Below, in pieces: positions 1 through 8,707 of a DNA stretch of 64,000 nt. The notes under the pieces are model-generated. The model ran no database searches and had not been told where the DNA came from. It was given only the letters and a program-made list of their open reading frames with translations. The DNA is from Mycobacterium saskatchewanense (GTDB taxonomy: Bacteria; Actinomycetota; Actinomycetes; Mycobacteriales; Mycobacteriaceae). How positions within the stretch are numbered: the first letter of the stretch is position 1; each line of letters begins with the position of its first letter. The stretch is taken from NCBI RefSeq assembly GCF_010729105.1, contig NZ_AP022573.1, positions 2,914,001 to 2,978,000 of the forward strand, read 5' to 3'. The translations under genes were made by a program, and so were the position numbers.

Positions 1-264
1 ACCGTGGACTCCTGCCAGGCTTTCAAGCCCGCACCGGCGGTCTACCGGCACGCGTGTGAGCGGATCGGCGCCGAGCCGCGGGATTGCATGATGGTGGCCG
101 CGCATGTGTGGGACACCCTCGGCGCGCAGAACGTCGGCTTCAGCGGCGCCCTGATCACCCGGCCCGGCAATCCCCCGCTGCCGGTGCGTGGCCTGCCGCA
201 GCCAGACCTCGTCGTGAGTGACCTGCGGCAGCTGGCCGAACGGCTCATCAGTACCCGTCGCTAA
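1..264 (+). CDS. HAD-family hydrolase, haloacid dehalogenase type II-like (3' part)
   Basis: The reading frame is open from the first base, so the true start lies upstream; only the last 87 or so residues are present. The segment has KPAPAVY followed by a VAAHVWDTLGAQNVG stretch, which is the C-terminal core (motifs III and IV) of type II haloacid dehalogenases; the acidic motif IV position is only partly conserved (AAH-WD). The N-terminal nucleophile aspartate would be off the window, so activity cannot be judged. It ends 20 bp before the disulfide-reductase pseudogene on the same strand. Family assignment is fairly safe; the substrate is unknown. Confidence 0.72.
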   Translation, partial: TVDSCQAFKPAPAVYRHACERIGAEPRDCMMVAAHVWDTLGAQNVGFSGALITRPGNPPLPVRGLPQPDLVVSDLRQLAERLISTRR

Positions 265-284
265 CAACACCGGAAAGATGAAAA

Positions 285-1563
285 ATGGCCGCAGACAATG
301 CCTTCGACGTGGTTATTCTCGGCGCCGGGCCCGTCGGTCAGAACGCCGCCGAACGCGCTTGTGCCGCACGGCTCACCGTTGCCGTGGTGGAGCGTGAGCT
401 CGTGGGTGGTGAATGTTCGTACTGGGCCTGCGTGCCCAGCAAGGCGCTGTTGCGTCCGGTGATCGCGCTGTCGGACGCCCGCCGAATCGGCGGTGCCCGC
501 GAGGCAGTGGCCGGGTCCCTCAGCCCGGCTGGGGTATTCACCCGCCGCAACCGCTACGTCACCGACTGGGACGACAGCGGCCAGGCCGACTGGGTGCGCG
601 GAATCGGCGCGACGCCAGGCAACCGATAGGAGCGCTGTACCCGGGCGGCTCGCGGTCGTCGGCGGCGGCGGTGTCGGCGTCGAAATGGCCTTCGCATGGC
701 AGGGACTGGGCTCACAGGTGACCCTGCTGGTCAGGAACCCGGGCCTCCTGCCACGCATGGAGCCGTTCGTGGGTGAGCTGATCGGCCGCGGCCTCGTCGA
801 GGCGGGCGTGGACGTGCGCGTAGGGGCGGGGGTCCGCGCGCTGCGGCGGCCACCGGGCGAGTCGGTGACACTTGAACTGGACGGCGACGCCGAACTGCAA
901 GTCGACGAGGTGCTCTTCGCCACGGGGCGGGCACCGCTCACCGATGACATCGGGCTGGACACCGTCGGCTTGGCCCCGGGCAGCTGGCTCGACGTTGACG
1001 ACACCTGCCGGGTGCGGGCGGTTGACGGGGGTTGGCTCTATGCCGCGGGCGACGTCAACCACCGGGCCCTGCTCACGCATCAGGGCAAGTACCAGGGTCG
1101 CATCGCAGGCGCGGCCATCGGCGCACGGGCGGCGGGCGGCCCGCTGGACACCTCCCCCTGGGGAGCGCACGCGACGACCGCCGATCACTACGCGGTGCCG
1201 CAGGCCTTCTTCACCGATCCGGAAGCCGCCGCGGTGGGGATGACGGCGGAACAAGCCGAGCGGGCCGGCTTGCGTGTGCGGGTGGTGGACATCGAGATCG
1301 GCGACGCCGTCATGGGCGCAAAGCTCTATGCCGACGGGTACACGGGTAGGGCGCGGATGGTGGTCGACCCGGATCGGGGCTGCTTGGTCGGCATGACCAT
1401 GGTCGGCCCAGGCGTCACCGAGTTGCTGCACTCGGCCACGATCGCCGTCGTGGGCCAGGTTCCCCTCGACCGGCTCTGGCACGCGGTGCCCTGCTTCCCG
1501 ACGATCAGCGAGCTGTGGCTGAGGCTGCTCGAGGCATACCGGGATGCGCCGGGCGATAATTGA
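285..1563 (+). pseudogene. Flavin disulfide reductase (Lpd/mercuric reductase-like), internal deletion
   Basis: The N-terminal part (285-629) carries an FAD-binding GAGPVG and the redox-active pair in GGECSYWACVPSKAL. The C-terminal part, in another frame (about 618-1563), carries the NAD-binding segment with VVGGGGVGVEMA, the second FAD motif GWLYAAGDVNHRALLT and the dimerisation domain. The two frames meet near 611-625. Compared with the family (M. tuberculosis Rv0794c as I remember it) roughly 65 residues between the two Rossmann motifs are gone and the frame is shifted. No single protein can be made, so this is a deletion pseudogene whose remaining parts are otherwise well conserved, suggesting a fairly recent loss. 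Confidence 0.8.
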
Positions 1564-1566
1564 TAC

Positions 1567-2028
1567 ATGCCAGCATCCGACGGATTCCACCCCCACTTCG
1601 ACACCAACACAACGCAAATCGCACGCAACCAAGTTCACCACGTCAAGGCCTCGGAGATCAGTTCCGACACAGCCCAATCGGAAGGTCTTCGCCGCTTCGC
1701 CGCGTTGAGCGGCAAAACGGTCGGGGCGGAAAAGCTGTGGATGGGCGAGACACACGCGTCGCCGGGGACGGCGTCGTCGAACCACCATCACGGCGACTCG
1801 GAGACCGCGATCTATGTGCGCAGCGGCAACCCGGAGTTCGTCTTTCACGACGGCGACCGAGAAGTGCGAATCTCCACCGCTCCCGGTGACTACGTCTTCA
1901 TCCCGCCGTACGTGCCGCACCGCGAGGAAAACCCCGCGGCCACCCCCGCGGAGGTGGTGATCGCGCGCAGCAGCCAGGAGGCGATCGTGGTCAACCTGCC
2001 CGAGTTGTACCCGCTGAGAGACGATTAA
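1567..2028 (+). CDS. Cupin-domain protein
   Basis: A 153-residue protein with a single cupin barrel. The metal-ligand motif reads HHHGDSE in the middle and PHREEN about 45 residues later, with FIPPYVPH just before the last ligand. It probably binds a divalent metal; the reaction is unknown. The start lies 3 bp after the stop of the preceding pseudogene, so it was likely co-transcribed with it. Its TAA stop shares a four-base TTAA with the stop of the opposite-strand VOC gene. Confidence 0.75.
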   Translation: MPASDGFHPHFDTNTTQIARNQVHHVKASEISSDTAQSEGLRRFAALSGKTVGAEKLWMGETHASPGTASSNHHHGDSETAIYVRSGNPEFVFHDGDREVRISTAPGDYVFIPPYVPHREENPAATPAEVVIARSSQEAIVVNLPELYPLRDD

Positions 2029-2423
2029 TAGACTGCGATCTCGACGAGATTCCCGTCGACGTCCCGGCAGTAGTGCGAGGTCATCGCGCCCAGGGCCCCG
2101 GTCTTGGTGACCGGTCCGGCGACGATCTCGACGCCTTGTGCGACCAGGTGGGCATGGACCTCCTGCGCGCTGGCGCGGGTGATGAAGCACAGGTCTTCCG
2201 AGCCGGCCGCCTCGACCACGCCGGTGACCCAGTCGGGATCGTCAGCCAGGGCACCGACCGGTCGCAGGTTGATCTTCTGTTCCCCGAAACGCAGCGCGGT
2301 CCGGTCCGACGGCCCGAACGTCTCGCGCCTCATCCCGAGCACCCGCTCATACCACGCAGCCGTCTCCTCGACATCGTTGCAATTGATCACAATGTGGTCG
2401 AACCGTTCCACCGCGAACGCCAC
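2025..2423 (-). CDS. VOC-superfamily (glyoxalase/dioxygenase fold) protein
   Basis: A 132-residue single-domain protein with paired beta-alpha-beta-beta-beta modules: FDHIVINCNDVEETAAWYE at the N-terminus and MTSHYCRDVDGNLVEIAVY at the C-terminus, typical of glyoxalase/bleomycin-resistance proteins. The His and Glu near the two ends (FDHIV, LVEIAVY) are the usual metal ligands. The GTG start at 2423 is preceded by GGGAGGG at good spacing. Substrate unknown. It is convergent with the cupin gene and overlaps it by four bases (TTAA). Confidence 0.75.
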   Translation of the reverse strand: MAFAVERFDHIVINCNDVEETAAWYERVLGMRRETFGPSDRTALRFGEQKINLRPVGALADDPDWVTGVVEAAGSEDLCFITRASAQEVHAHLVAQGVEIVAGPVTKTGALGAMTSHYCRDVDGNLVEIAVY

Positions 2424-2539
2424 TGCGTCACCCTCCCGGAGCTACACCGCGACCGCCGGGGATCGGCGGCCTCGTCGTACAACCCCTACCGCACCGACCC
2501 CATTTCCCGCGGCGGCTGACAAGACGTTCTAATACGACT

Positions 2540-3255
2540 TATTGGCCGCTGCCGAACTCGACCTCGACTCCGTCGACTTGCGGGTACGCCGCGGCAGCGT
2601 TCCGGCGAGCACCCAGCTGACCGAAGCGCTCAAGGCGGCGATCGTCAAGCAACGGGCGCCCCGCGGCGGCCGCCTGCCCAGCGGACTGCGAATTGATCGA
2701 TCGGTCGGGGCTGAGCCGAGTCACCGTTCGCGTTCGTGGCCAACCCCGTGAAACAAGGGCTCGGATCCGGGGTATGCACGATCACCGAGGAGCTCGCGAG
2801 CTCAGGCATCTCCTCGCGGGTTGACGTACTTTCGCATCGGGTCATCGACGCGCCGCCATGGGTGGCCGACATCCTCGGCCCTTCGAAGGTGCTGTGCATC
2901 AACCGGCGTTTCCGCGACGGGGACCTGCCCCTGGCATTGCTCACGGCGTACTTTCCGCCGGGATTGGGCGACGCCGCCGAGCCGTTGACATCGAAGGCAC
3001 CCGGCGCCAAAACCACCCACGCGATGGAAAGCACGGCCATGATGTGGAACAGCGGCCATGATGTGGGAACGGCGGCTCGGCGTTCGGATCGCCGGTGCCA
3101 AGCACGAAAAACACGCGGCCGGTGCCTCCCTCGAGGTGGCGGGCGCCCTGGGGCTGCCGCTGGGGTCGCTCAGCAAATTCTCAACCGATTCTTTGCTCAC
3201 GCATCGCCTGGCTCAAAGCGTGCGCAAAGTCACTGGCCCGAAGATGATTTCATGA
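2540..3255 (+). pseudogene. GntR-family regulator, degraded (Rv0792c-like)
   Basis: Pieces of one GntR/UTRA regulator lie in three frames. At 2550-2670 there is a winged-helix start (RGSVPASTQLTEALKAAI, RGGRLPS), followed out of frame by ELIDRSGLSRVTVR near 2690-2730. Between 2736 and 3030 lies the UTRA domain in another frame (TITEELASSGISSRVDVLSH). At 3058-3165 a third frame reads MWERRLGVRIAGAKHE. The end (LGLPLGS then unrelated residues) lacks the last UTRA strands. Several indels and a truncation make this non-functional. The neighbouring order (disulfide reductase, then GntR) matches Rv0794c-Rv0792c. Confidence 0.7.
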
Positions 3256-3716
3256 CGAGTGAGCCCTCGGGCGCCAACCTGATCGAACGCTATCTCCAGA
3301 CCCGTGGCAGCCGGTATTTCCGGGGCCACCACGATGGCGATTTCTTTTACGTCGCCAATACCCGGCCCCGCCGGCTGCACGTCCACCTTGAAATCTCGCC
3401 CCCGCACGGTGACATGCTGATCGTCCGAGTCGCCCCGGCATCGTTCTTTCCGGCCGCGGAGCGGTCCTGGCTGACGCACTTCGCGGACACGTGGAACTGC
3501 GGGAACCGGGAGGTCACCGCGCTGGTGCACGACTCGACGGATCCGCAGCGAATCGGCTTGCTGGCGCGCAGGTCTCAGTGGATACGGGGAGGCGGCTCCT
3601 TCGAGGATTTCGCCTCCTTCGTCGACGCCGTGATCGCCGACGCGATCGACCTCTTCGGTCAGCTGACCCCGGTCGCCGAGTTACCGGCGCAGCCGTTGCT
3701 GCAAGACGCCAGCTGA
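3252..3716 (+). CDS. YbjN-domain protein
   Basis: A 154-residue protein with the two-layer YbjN/TY-chaperone-like fold signature: an N-terminal helix (LIERYLQTRG), strands reading RRLHVHLEIS and MLIVRVAPASFF, and a C-terminal helix EDFASFVDAVIADAIDLF. I chose the ATG at 3252, which overlaps the tail of the decayed GntR frame; the longer upstream frame is GntR debris. No catalytic motif is visible. In related actinobacteria such proteins are thought to act as chaperone-like or sensory proteins. It is convergent with purQ, 13 bp away. Confidence 0.6.
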   Translation: MTSEPSGANLIERYLQTRGSRYFRGHHDGDFFYVANTRPRRLHVHLEISPPHGDMLIVRVAPASFFPAAERSWLTHFADTWNCGNREVTALVHDSTDPQRIGLLARRSQWIRGGGSFEDFASFVDAVIADAIDLFGQLTPVAELPAQPLLQDAS

Positions 3717-3729
3717 GCGCTCCGGCCAC

Positions 3730-4404
3730 TCAGGCCGCGAGCACCGCGTCCAGCGCCGAGTAGAACAGGCCCAGTCCGTCGTCGGACGGGCCGGTCAGCG
3801 CCTCGATGGCGTGCTCGGGATGGGGCATGAGCCCGACGACACGGCCGTTGGCGGAGCTGATACCGGCGATGTCCCGCAGCGAGCCGTTGATGTTCTCGTG
3901 GTAACGGAACACCACGCGGCCCTCCCCTTCGAGCCGGTCGAGCACCTCGACCGGGGCCACGTAACGACCCTCACCGGACTTCAACGGAACCAGCAGGTCG
4001 GCATCGGGCTCGAAGCGGGACGTCCACGCCGTCGAGGTCGAGGCGACCCGCAGCCACACATCCCGGCAGACGAAGTGCAGCCCCGCGTTCCGGGTGAGGG
4101 CCCCGGGCAGCAGGCCCGCCTCGCACAGCACCTGAAAACCGTTGCAGATTCCCAGTACCGGCATGCCTCCTCGCGCGGCGTCGACGACCTCGGCCATCAC
4201 GGGGGCGAACTTGGCGATCGCTCCGGCGCGCAGGTAGTCGCCGTAGGAGAAACCGCCGGGTACCACCACGGCGTCGACGCCCCGGAGGTCGGCGTCAGCG
4301 TGCCACAGGCTGACCGGCTCGGCCCCGACCCGCCGCGCCGCACGCGCCGCGTCGACGTCATCGAGCGTCCCCGGGAAAGTGATGACGCCGATACGGGCAG
4401 TCAC
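3730..4404 (-). CDS. purQ: Phosphoribosylformylglycinamidine synthase, glutaminase subunit PurQ
   Basis: A 224-residue class I glutamine amidotransferase that supplies ammonia to PurL for FGAM synthesis, step 4 of IMP biosynthesis. The nucleophile is Cys87 in [14 protein letters not shown]; the His195/Glu197 pair lies in MPHPEHAIE. The length is normal for the small PurQ that works with separate PurS and PurL. The GTG start overlaps the purS stop (GTGA), so the two are translationally coupled. PurL itself is not in the window (further along in H37Rv). Confidence 0.97.
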   Translation of the reverse strand: MTARIGVITFPGTLDDVDAARAARRVGAEPVSLWHADADLRGVDAVVVPGGFSYGDYLRAGAIAKFAPVMAEVVDAARGGMPVLGICNGFQVLCEAGLLPGALTRNAGLHFVCRDVWLRVASTSTAWTSRFEPDADLLVPLKSGEGRYVAPVEVLDRLEGEGRVVFRYHENINGSLRDIAGISSANGRVVGLMPHPEHAIEALTGPSDDGLGLFYSALDAVLAA

Positions 4405-4640
4405 TCGGATTCCCGGCTGATCGTCCAGTCCTCGATCACAGTGTTCGCCAGGAGCGACTCCGCGATCTCGGCGAGCGCCGAGTCGTCGACCGTGTCGTCC
4501 ACCTCGAGTTCAAACCTCTTGCCCTGCCGCACTTCCGAGATTCCCGGGTGACCCAGCCGGCCGAGCGCGCCGACGATCGCCTGACCCTGCGGGTCGAGAA
4601 TCTCCGCCTTGGGCATCACGTTAACGACCACCCGGGTCAC
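4401..4640 (-). CDS. purS: Phosphoribosylformylglycinamidine synthase subunit PurS
   Basis: A 79-residue protein that bridges PurQ and PurL in the FGAM synthase complex. It has the family features [30 protein letters not shown] and [15 protein letters not shown] ending (here [12 protein letters not shown]). I chose the GTG at 4640 because AGGAGG stands 7-10 bases upstream; the longer frame to 4730 has no conserved residues. The stop overlaps the purQ start by four bases. Confidence 0.95.
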   Translation of the reverse strand: MTRVVVNVMPKAEILDPQGQAIVGALGRLGHPGISEVRQGKRFELEVDDTVDDSALAEIAESLLANTVIEDWTISRESE

Positions 4641-4701
4641 CGGCGTTCCTCCTCTGCTCTGTCCCGCAGCCACTCTACCGGCCCCCACCTGCGAGAGGGG
4701 C

Positions 4702-5376
4702 TCACGGGCACGAGGCGATGTAGGCGTCACACAGCGGCGCGGTCATGGCATCCAGGACCGGGTCGTCGGCCAGCGCCGGCCACGCGACCTGCGGCGGACC
4801 CGTCGACCACAGGGTGAGCTCGCTGACCGTGCTGCTCGCCACGTGGGCGAGCAGATAAGTGTGCACGACGATGGGGCCGCTGATCACCGCGGCCGCGCGG
4901 TTGGGTGCGTCGCTGGTGATCGAGGGGGACTGCTGCGGCACCCGCTCCTGGCAGGCGCGCAACGCGGCGAGGGCGCTGCTGAACACCGAAGCCGCGATCG
5001 CACCGCCGCTCGCCGTATCGCCGCGCCAGTGCAGAATCTGGGCCTGCAACTGCCACTGGCCGTCGGGGTGGGCCACCGTCGCGCGCGCCGCGACCGCGAA
5101 GTCGCGGGGGTCCTGCGGCCGTGGCGGGGTGGCGCACAGATCCTCGAACCGGAATCGCGGCGCGGCCGCGGCCCCCGTCAGCGGCACCGCGATGCCGGGG
5201 AGCGTAGGCCAGTTGTAGGCCGAGTCCAGCGGCACCGCATGCGGGTGGATCCATGCGGTATCCGGGATCTGGTCGCAGATGGGCGGGCAGGTCTGGGGTT
5301 CCGCGTGGGTGGGCACCGCGACGACGAGGGCCACCGTGAGGCCGCCGGCGACCAGAATCGCCAGGATCACCCGCAT
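4702..5376 (-). CDS. Putative exported ATPase-type or cell-surface protein of unknown function (Rv0787 position)
   Basis: I do not recognise a catalytic family. The protein has about 224 residues and begins with a classical signal peptide (MRVILAILVAGGLTVALVVA, then PTHAEPQTCP), so it is probably secreted; cleavage after THA is likely. The mature part has cysteines near both ends (CPPICD, CDAYIASCP) that could form disulfides outside the cell. The ATG at 5376 sits 9 bases after GGAGG; an ATG two codons upstream is too close to it. It lies 61 bp upstream of purS on the same strand and diverges from the MBL gene 34 bp away. Confidence 0.65.
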   Translation of the reverse strand: MRVILAILVAGGLTVALVVAVPTHAEPQTCPPICDQIPDTAWIHPHAVPLDSAYNWPTLPGIAVPLTGAAAAPRFRFEDLCATPPRPQDPRDFAVAARATVAHPDGQWQLQAQILHWRGDTASGGAIAASVFSSALAALRACQERVPQQSPSITSDAPNRAAAVISGPIVVHTYLLAHVASSTVSELTLWSTGPPQVAWPALADDPVLDAMTAPLCDAYIASCP

Positions 5377-5410
5377 CGGCATCAACCTCCGTCGAGGCAC
5401 AATCGTAGAC

Positions 5411-6049
5411 ATGCAGCTGACGCATTTCGGCCATTCCTGCCTACTCGCCGAGTTCGACAACACCCGCTTGCTTTTTGATCCCGGTATGTTCTCGCACGGT
5501 TTCGAGGGCATCACCGGCCTGACCGCCATCATCATCACCCACCAGCACCCGGACCACGTCGACGGCACGCGGTTGCCGTCGTTGCTCGAAGGGAACCCCG
5601 ACGCCGCCCTATACGCGGATCCGCAGACCACTGCGCAGCTCGGCGAGCCGTGTCGGGAGGTGCGCGTCGGCGACCAACTGCGGATCGGCGGGCTGACCGT
5701 TCGGGCCCTCGGCGGCAAGCACGCGGTCATTCACCCCGAAATCCCTGTGATCGAGAACATTTCGTACCTGGTGGGCGACGGGGAACATCCCGCGAGGTTC
5801 ATGCATCCGGGTGACGCGTTCTTCGTTCCCGACGAGCCGGTGGACGTGTTGGCGACGCCGGCGGCGGCCCCGTGGATGAAGATCTCCGAGGCCGTCGACT
5901 ACCTGCGCGCGGTGGCGCCGCAGCACGCGGTGCCGATCCACCAGGGGATCATCGCCCCCGAGGGCCGCGGCCTGTACTACGGTCGGCTCAGTGAGATGAC
6001 GAGCACCGACTTCCAGGTGCTTCCGGAGGAGGACGCGGTCACCTTCTGA
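5411..6049 (+). CDS. Metallo-beta-lactamase-fold hydrolase (Rv0786c-like)
   Basis: A 212-residue UlaG/YtnP-like MBL-fold enzyme. It opens with MQLTHFGHSCLLAEF and has the metal motif THQHPDH (His44, His46, Asp48, His49), a later ligand in LGGKHAVIH, a MHPGDAFFVP segment supplying Asp, and VPIHQGII for the last His. All ligands for a binuclear zinc site seem present. The substrate is unknown; close homologues are annotated only as metal-dependent hydrolases. It is divergent from the exported protein gene and convergent with the flavin dehydrogenase. Confidence 0.85.
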   Translation: MQLTHFGHSCLLAEFDNTRLLFDPGMFSHGFEGITGLTAIIITHQHPDHVDGTRLPSLLEGNPDAALYADPQTTAQLGEPCREVRVGDQLRIGGLTVRALGGKHAVIHPEIPVIENISYLVGDGEHPARFMHPGDAFFVPDEPVDVLATPAAAPWMKISEAVDYLRAVAPQHAVPIHQGIIAPEGRGLYYGRLSEMTSTDFQVLPEEDAVTF

Positions 6050-6078
6050 CCGCGAGCGACAGGCACGCCCACCGGCCT

Positions 6079-7755
6079 TTAGGTGATGTCGTCGGCGGCG
6101 CCGCGGCCCGCCGCGCGCCCGGAAAAGATGCAACCCCCGAGGAAGGTGCCTTCGAGGGCGCGGTAGCCGTGCACGCCGCCCCCGCCAAATCCGGCGACCT
6201 CGCCGGCCGCGTACAGACCGCTCAGCGGGGTGCCGTCACCGGTCAGCACCCGACCGCTGAGATCGGTCTCGATGCCGCCCAGGGTTTTCCGCGTCAGGAT
6301 GTGCAGTTTAACCGCGATCAGCGGGCCAGCCTTGGGATCGGTCAGCCGGTGCGGTGCGACCACCCGGCCGAGCCGATCGCCGAGATAGCCGCGGGCGGCG
6401 CGGATCGCGGTGATCTGCCCGTCCTTGCTGAACTTGTTGGCCACCTCCCGGTCGCGGGCGGTGACCTCGGCCTCCACCGTGGCGTAGTCAAGGGGCTCCA
6501 CGTCCGGCAGCTTGTTCATCCCGGTCACCAACTCGCGCAACGAATTTGCGCTCACGAAGTCGACGCCGCGGTCGATGAAGGCCTGCACCGGCGCGGGAGG
6601 CCCCGAGCTCACCCGGTTCCGCACCAGCTCGCGGACGCTCTGCCCGGTCAGGTCCGGGTTCTGCTCCTGGCCGGAGAGCGCGAATTCCTTCTCGATGATC
6701 TTCGCATTCAAGAGGAACCAGGTGTAGTCGTACCCCGATTTGGTGATGTATTCCAAGGTGCCGAGGGTGTCGAAACCGGGATACAGCGGGACGGGCAGCC
6801 GCCTGCCGGCCGCATCGAGCCACAGCGACGACGGGCCCGGGATGATCCGGATGCCGTGCAACGGCCAGATCGGGTCGTAGTTCGTGATGCCCTCGGTGTA
6901 ATGCCACATCCGGTCGGGGTTGATCACCCGCGCACCGGCCTGCTGCGAGATCGCGATCATCCGACCGTCGACGTGCGCCGGCACCCCGCTCAGCAGCTGC
7001 TGCGGGACGCGACCCATCCGTTCGGGCCAGTTCTTTCGCACCAGGTCGTGGTTGCCGCCGATGCCACCGCTGGTGACGATCACAGCGGAGGCACGGAACT
7101 CGAACTGCCCCACGGCGTTTCGCGATGACGGCACCCCGCGGGGCGCGGCCGAGGGCTCGAGCACCGTCCCCCGCACCCCCGTGACCGCGCCGCCCGCACT
7201 ACCCTCCAGGATCAGCTCATCGACCTGGTGGCGGTGCGCGAAGCGCACGGTCGAGCGGTCAAGCAACTGCCGGGCGAAGATGTCCACCAGCGCAGGCCCG
7301 GTGCCCCAGGTGATGTGGAAGCGCGGCACCGAGTTGCCGTGCCCCTGAGCGTCGTAGCCGCCCCGCTCGGCCCAGCCGACCAGCGGGAAGATCTTGAGGC
7401 CCCGGTCGCGGAGCCAACTGCGCTTCTCTCCGGCCGCGAAATCGACATATGCGTGCGCCCATTGGCGTGGCCAGAAGTCCTCGGGGCGGTCGAAGGCCGC
7501 GGTGCCCAGCCAGTCCTGCAGCGCGAGCTCGTGGCTGTCCCGGATGCCCAGGCGGCGCTGCTCCGGACTGTCCACGAAGAACAGGCCACCGAATGACCAG
7601 AACGCCTGGCCGCCCAGGTTCGCGCTGCTCTCCTGGTCGACGATCAACACGCGCAGCCCGCGGTCGACCAGCTCGCACGCGGCCACCAAGCCCGACAAGC
7701 CGGCCCCGACGATGATCACGTCAGCGGCGAAGCTCGCGGCCGAAGAATCGCTCAT
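6079..7755 (-). CDS. FAD-binding dehydrogenase, 3-ketosteroid dehydrogenase-like (Rv0785)
   Basis: A 558-residue FAD_binding_2 flavoprotein. The N-terminus has the dinucleotide fold ADVIIVGAGLSGLVAACEL, and the C-terminus has the second FAD contact GLYAAGEVAGFGGGG followed by ALEGTFLGGCIFSGR. It resembles fumarate reductase/KstD-type dehydrogenases and is usually annotated only as a FAD-binding dehydrogenase. I chose the ATG at 7755, directly ahead of the Rossmann fold; the upstream extension is low-complexity. A Delta1-type dehydrogenation of a steroid or other carbonyl compound is possible but not shown by the sequence. Confidence 0.85.
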   Translation of the reverse strand: MSDSSAASFAADVIIVGAGLSGLVAACELVDRGLRVLIVDQESSANLGGQAFWSFGGLFFVDSPEQRRLGIRDSHELALQDWLGTAAFDRPEDFWPRQWAHAYVDFAAGEKRSWLRDRGLKIFPLVGWAERGGYDAQGHGNSVPRFHITWGTGPALVDIFARQLLDRSTVRFAHRHQVDELILEGSAGGAVTGVRGTVLEPSAAPRGVPSSRNAVGQFEFRASAVIVTSGGIGGNHDLVRKNWPERMGRVPQQLLSGVPAHVDGRMIAISQQAGARVINPDRMWHYTEGITNYDPIWPLHGIRIIPGPSSLWLDAAGRRLPVPLYPGFDTLGTLEYITKSGYDYTWFLLNAKIIEKEFALSGQEQNPDLTGQSVRELVRNRVSSGPPAPVQAFIDRGVDFVSANSLRELVTGMNKLPDVEPLDYATVEAEVTARDREVANKFSKDGQITAIRAARGYLGDRLGRVVAPHRLTDPKAGPLIAVKLHILTRKTLGGIETDLSGRVLTGDGTPLSGLYAAGEVAGFGGGGVHGYRALEGTFLGGCIFSGRAAGRGAADDIT

Positions 7756-7802
7756 GTCGCACAGGGTAGTGCCCGGTCCTGGCTGCCCAGCCGGACGTCG
7801 GG

Positions 7803-8507
7803 TCAGGCGGCGTCGAGGATCGCTTTGTCGGACCGCCAGCTGTACACCGCGGGTGTGCACCCATGCATCAGCGCCAGGTCAACCGAGTCCAGCATGGCCT
7901 GCAGCGGCCCCGGCTTGCGCAATTGCCGGGCGGCCACAGCGACCCGCACCACGCCGCCGCGCCGCGCGATCCGCTCGGCGGACAGGACCACCATGCGGCA
8001 CCACCACGGCTCGGTCAGGAAGCCCTCCCCGATACCCAGCACGCGGGTGCGCACGGTGTCGTGCCGGACCAGGTCGGTGATCCCATGCAGATCGGCGAGC
8101 AGACGAAACCCATTCTGCGGCAATGCTTTCACCACGCCAGGTGACACCACCCAACCCGGGGCCGCGAACAGGCGGGTGCGAAGTCCCAGGTGCTCGAGCA
8201 CGCGGTCGGCGCCCATCAGCCGCAGGTTGGCCTCGTGTGCGCGCAGGACGGCGAACTCGCCACGCCGCTTCTTGGTCGCGGGGTCGTCGAAGCCGTGCAG
8301 CACGATGGCGTCGCCGCCGGCGCGCCGGGCGGTCAGCCACTCGACGGTCCTCGGGTCGCGGTCGAGCCGGTAGTCAGCTTTGAGTCGGGGAGCAACCAGC
8401 AACGACACGGGGACGTTGCGGGCGTCCATTTGTGCGCAGAACGCCTCGACGTCGCCCAGGGTGCGTTCGCCAATCCCGGAGACCGAGACGATCAATTTTC
8501 CAGACAC
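7803..8507 (-). CDS. DUF2334 / polysaccharide deacetylase-like protein (Rv0784)
   Basis: About 234 residues with a (beta/alpha) barrel pattern: KLIVSVSGIGERTLGDVEAF, VSLLVAPRLK, DAIVLHGFDD, RLFAAPGWVVS and FRLLADLHG. These strands, with the His in LHGFDD and the AAPGW segment, match the NodB-like/DUF2334 fold. The start is uncertain: the GTG at 8507 precedes the first barrel strand, but no good ribosome site is visible. It shares a roughly 200-bp upstream region with the divergent MFS gene. Confidence 0.65.
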   Translation of the reverse strand: MSGKLIVSVSGIGERTLGDVEAFCAQMDARNVPVSLLVAPRLKADYRLDRDPRTVEWLTARRAGGDAIVLHGFDDPATKKRRGEFAVLRAHEANLRLMGADRVLEHLGLRTRLFAAPGWVVSPGVVKALPQNGFRLLADLHGITDLVRHDTVRTRVLGIGEGFLTEPWWCRMVVLSAERIARRGGVVRVAVAARQLRKPGPLQAMLDSVDLALMHGCTPAVYSWRSDKAILDAA

Positions 8508-8707
8508 ACCGGCAGTTTGCCGATCGCAGGTTTCGGAACGGTGAAGGACACGCAGACGGCAGGCGTACATACCACAAGGTCAGCGGCGGGCAAACGACCG
8601 CGCTCACGGGCGGCGCTTCATTGCTCCGACTAACCGGCGAACACCCCACCCAGCAAACGCCGACCGGCGCAGGATCGGGCGATCGGTTCGATATGCTAAC
8701 CAACACA

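Noticed and set aside
712..2190. Open frame of 492 codons on the minus strand
   Set aside because: It lies opposite the disulfide reductase and cupin genes; its product is Arg/Gly/Pro/His-rich without any recognisable motif, as expected for an antisense frame in high-GC DNA.
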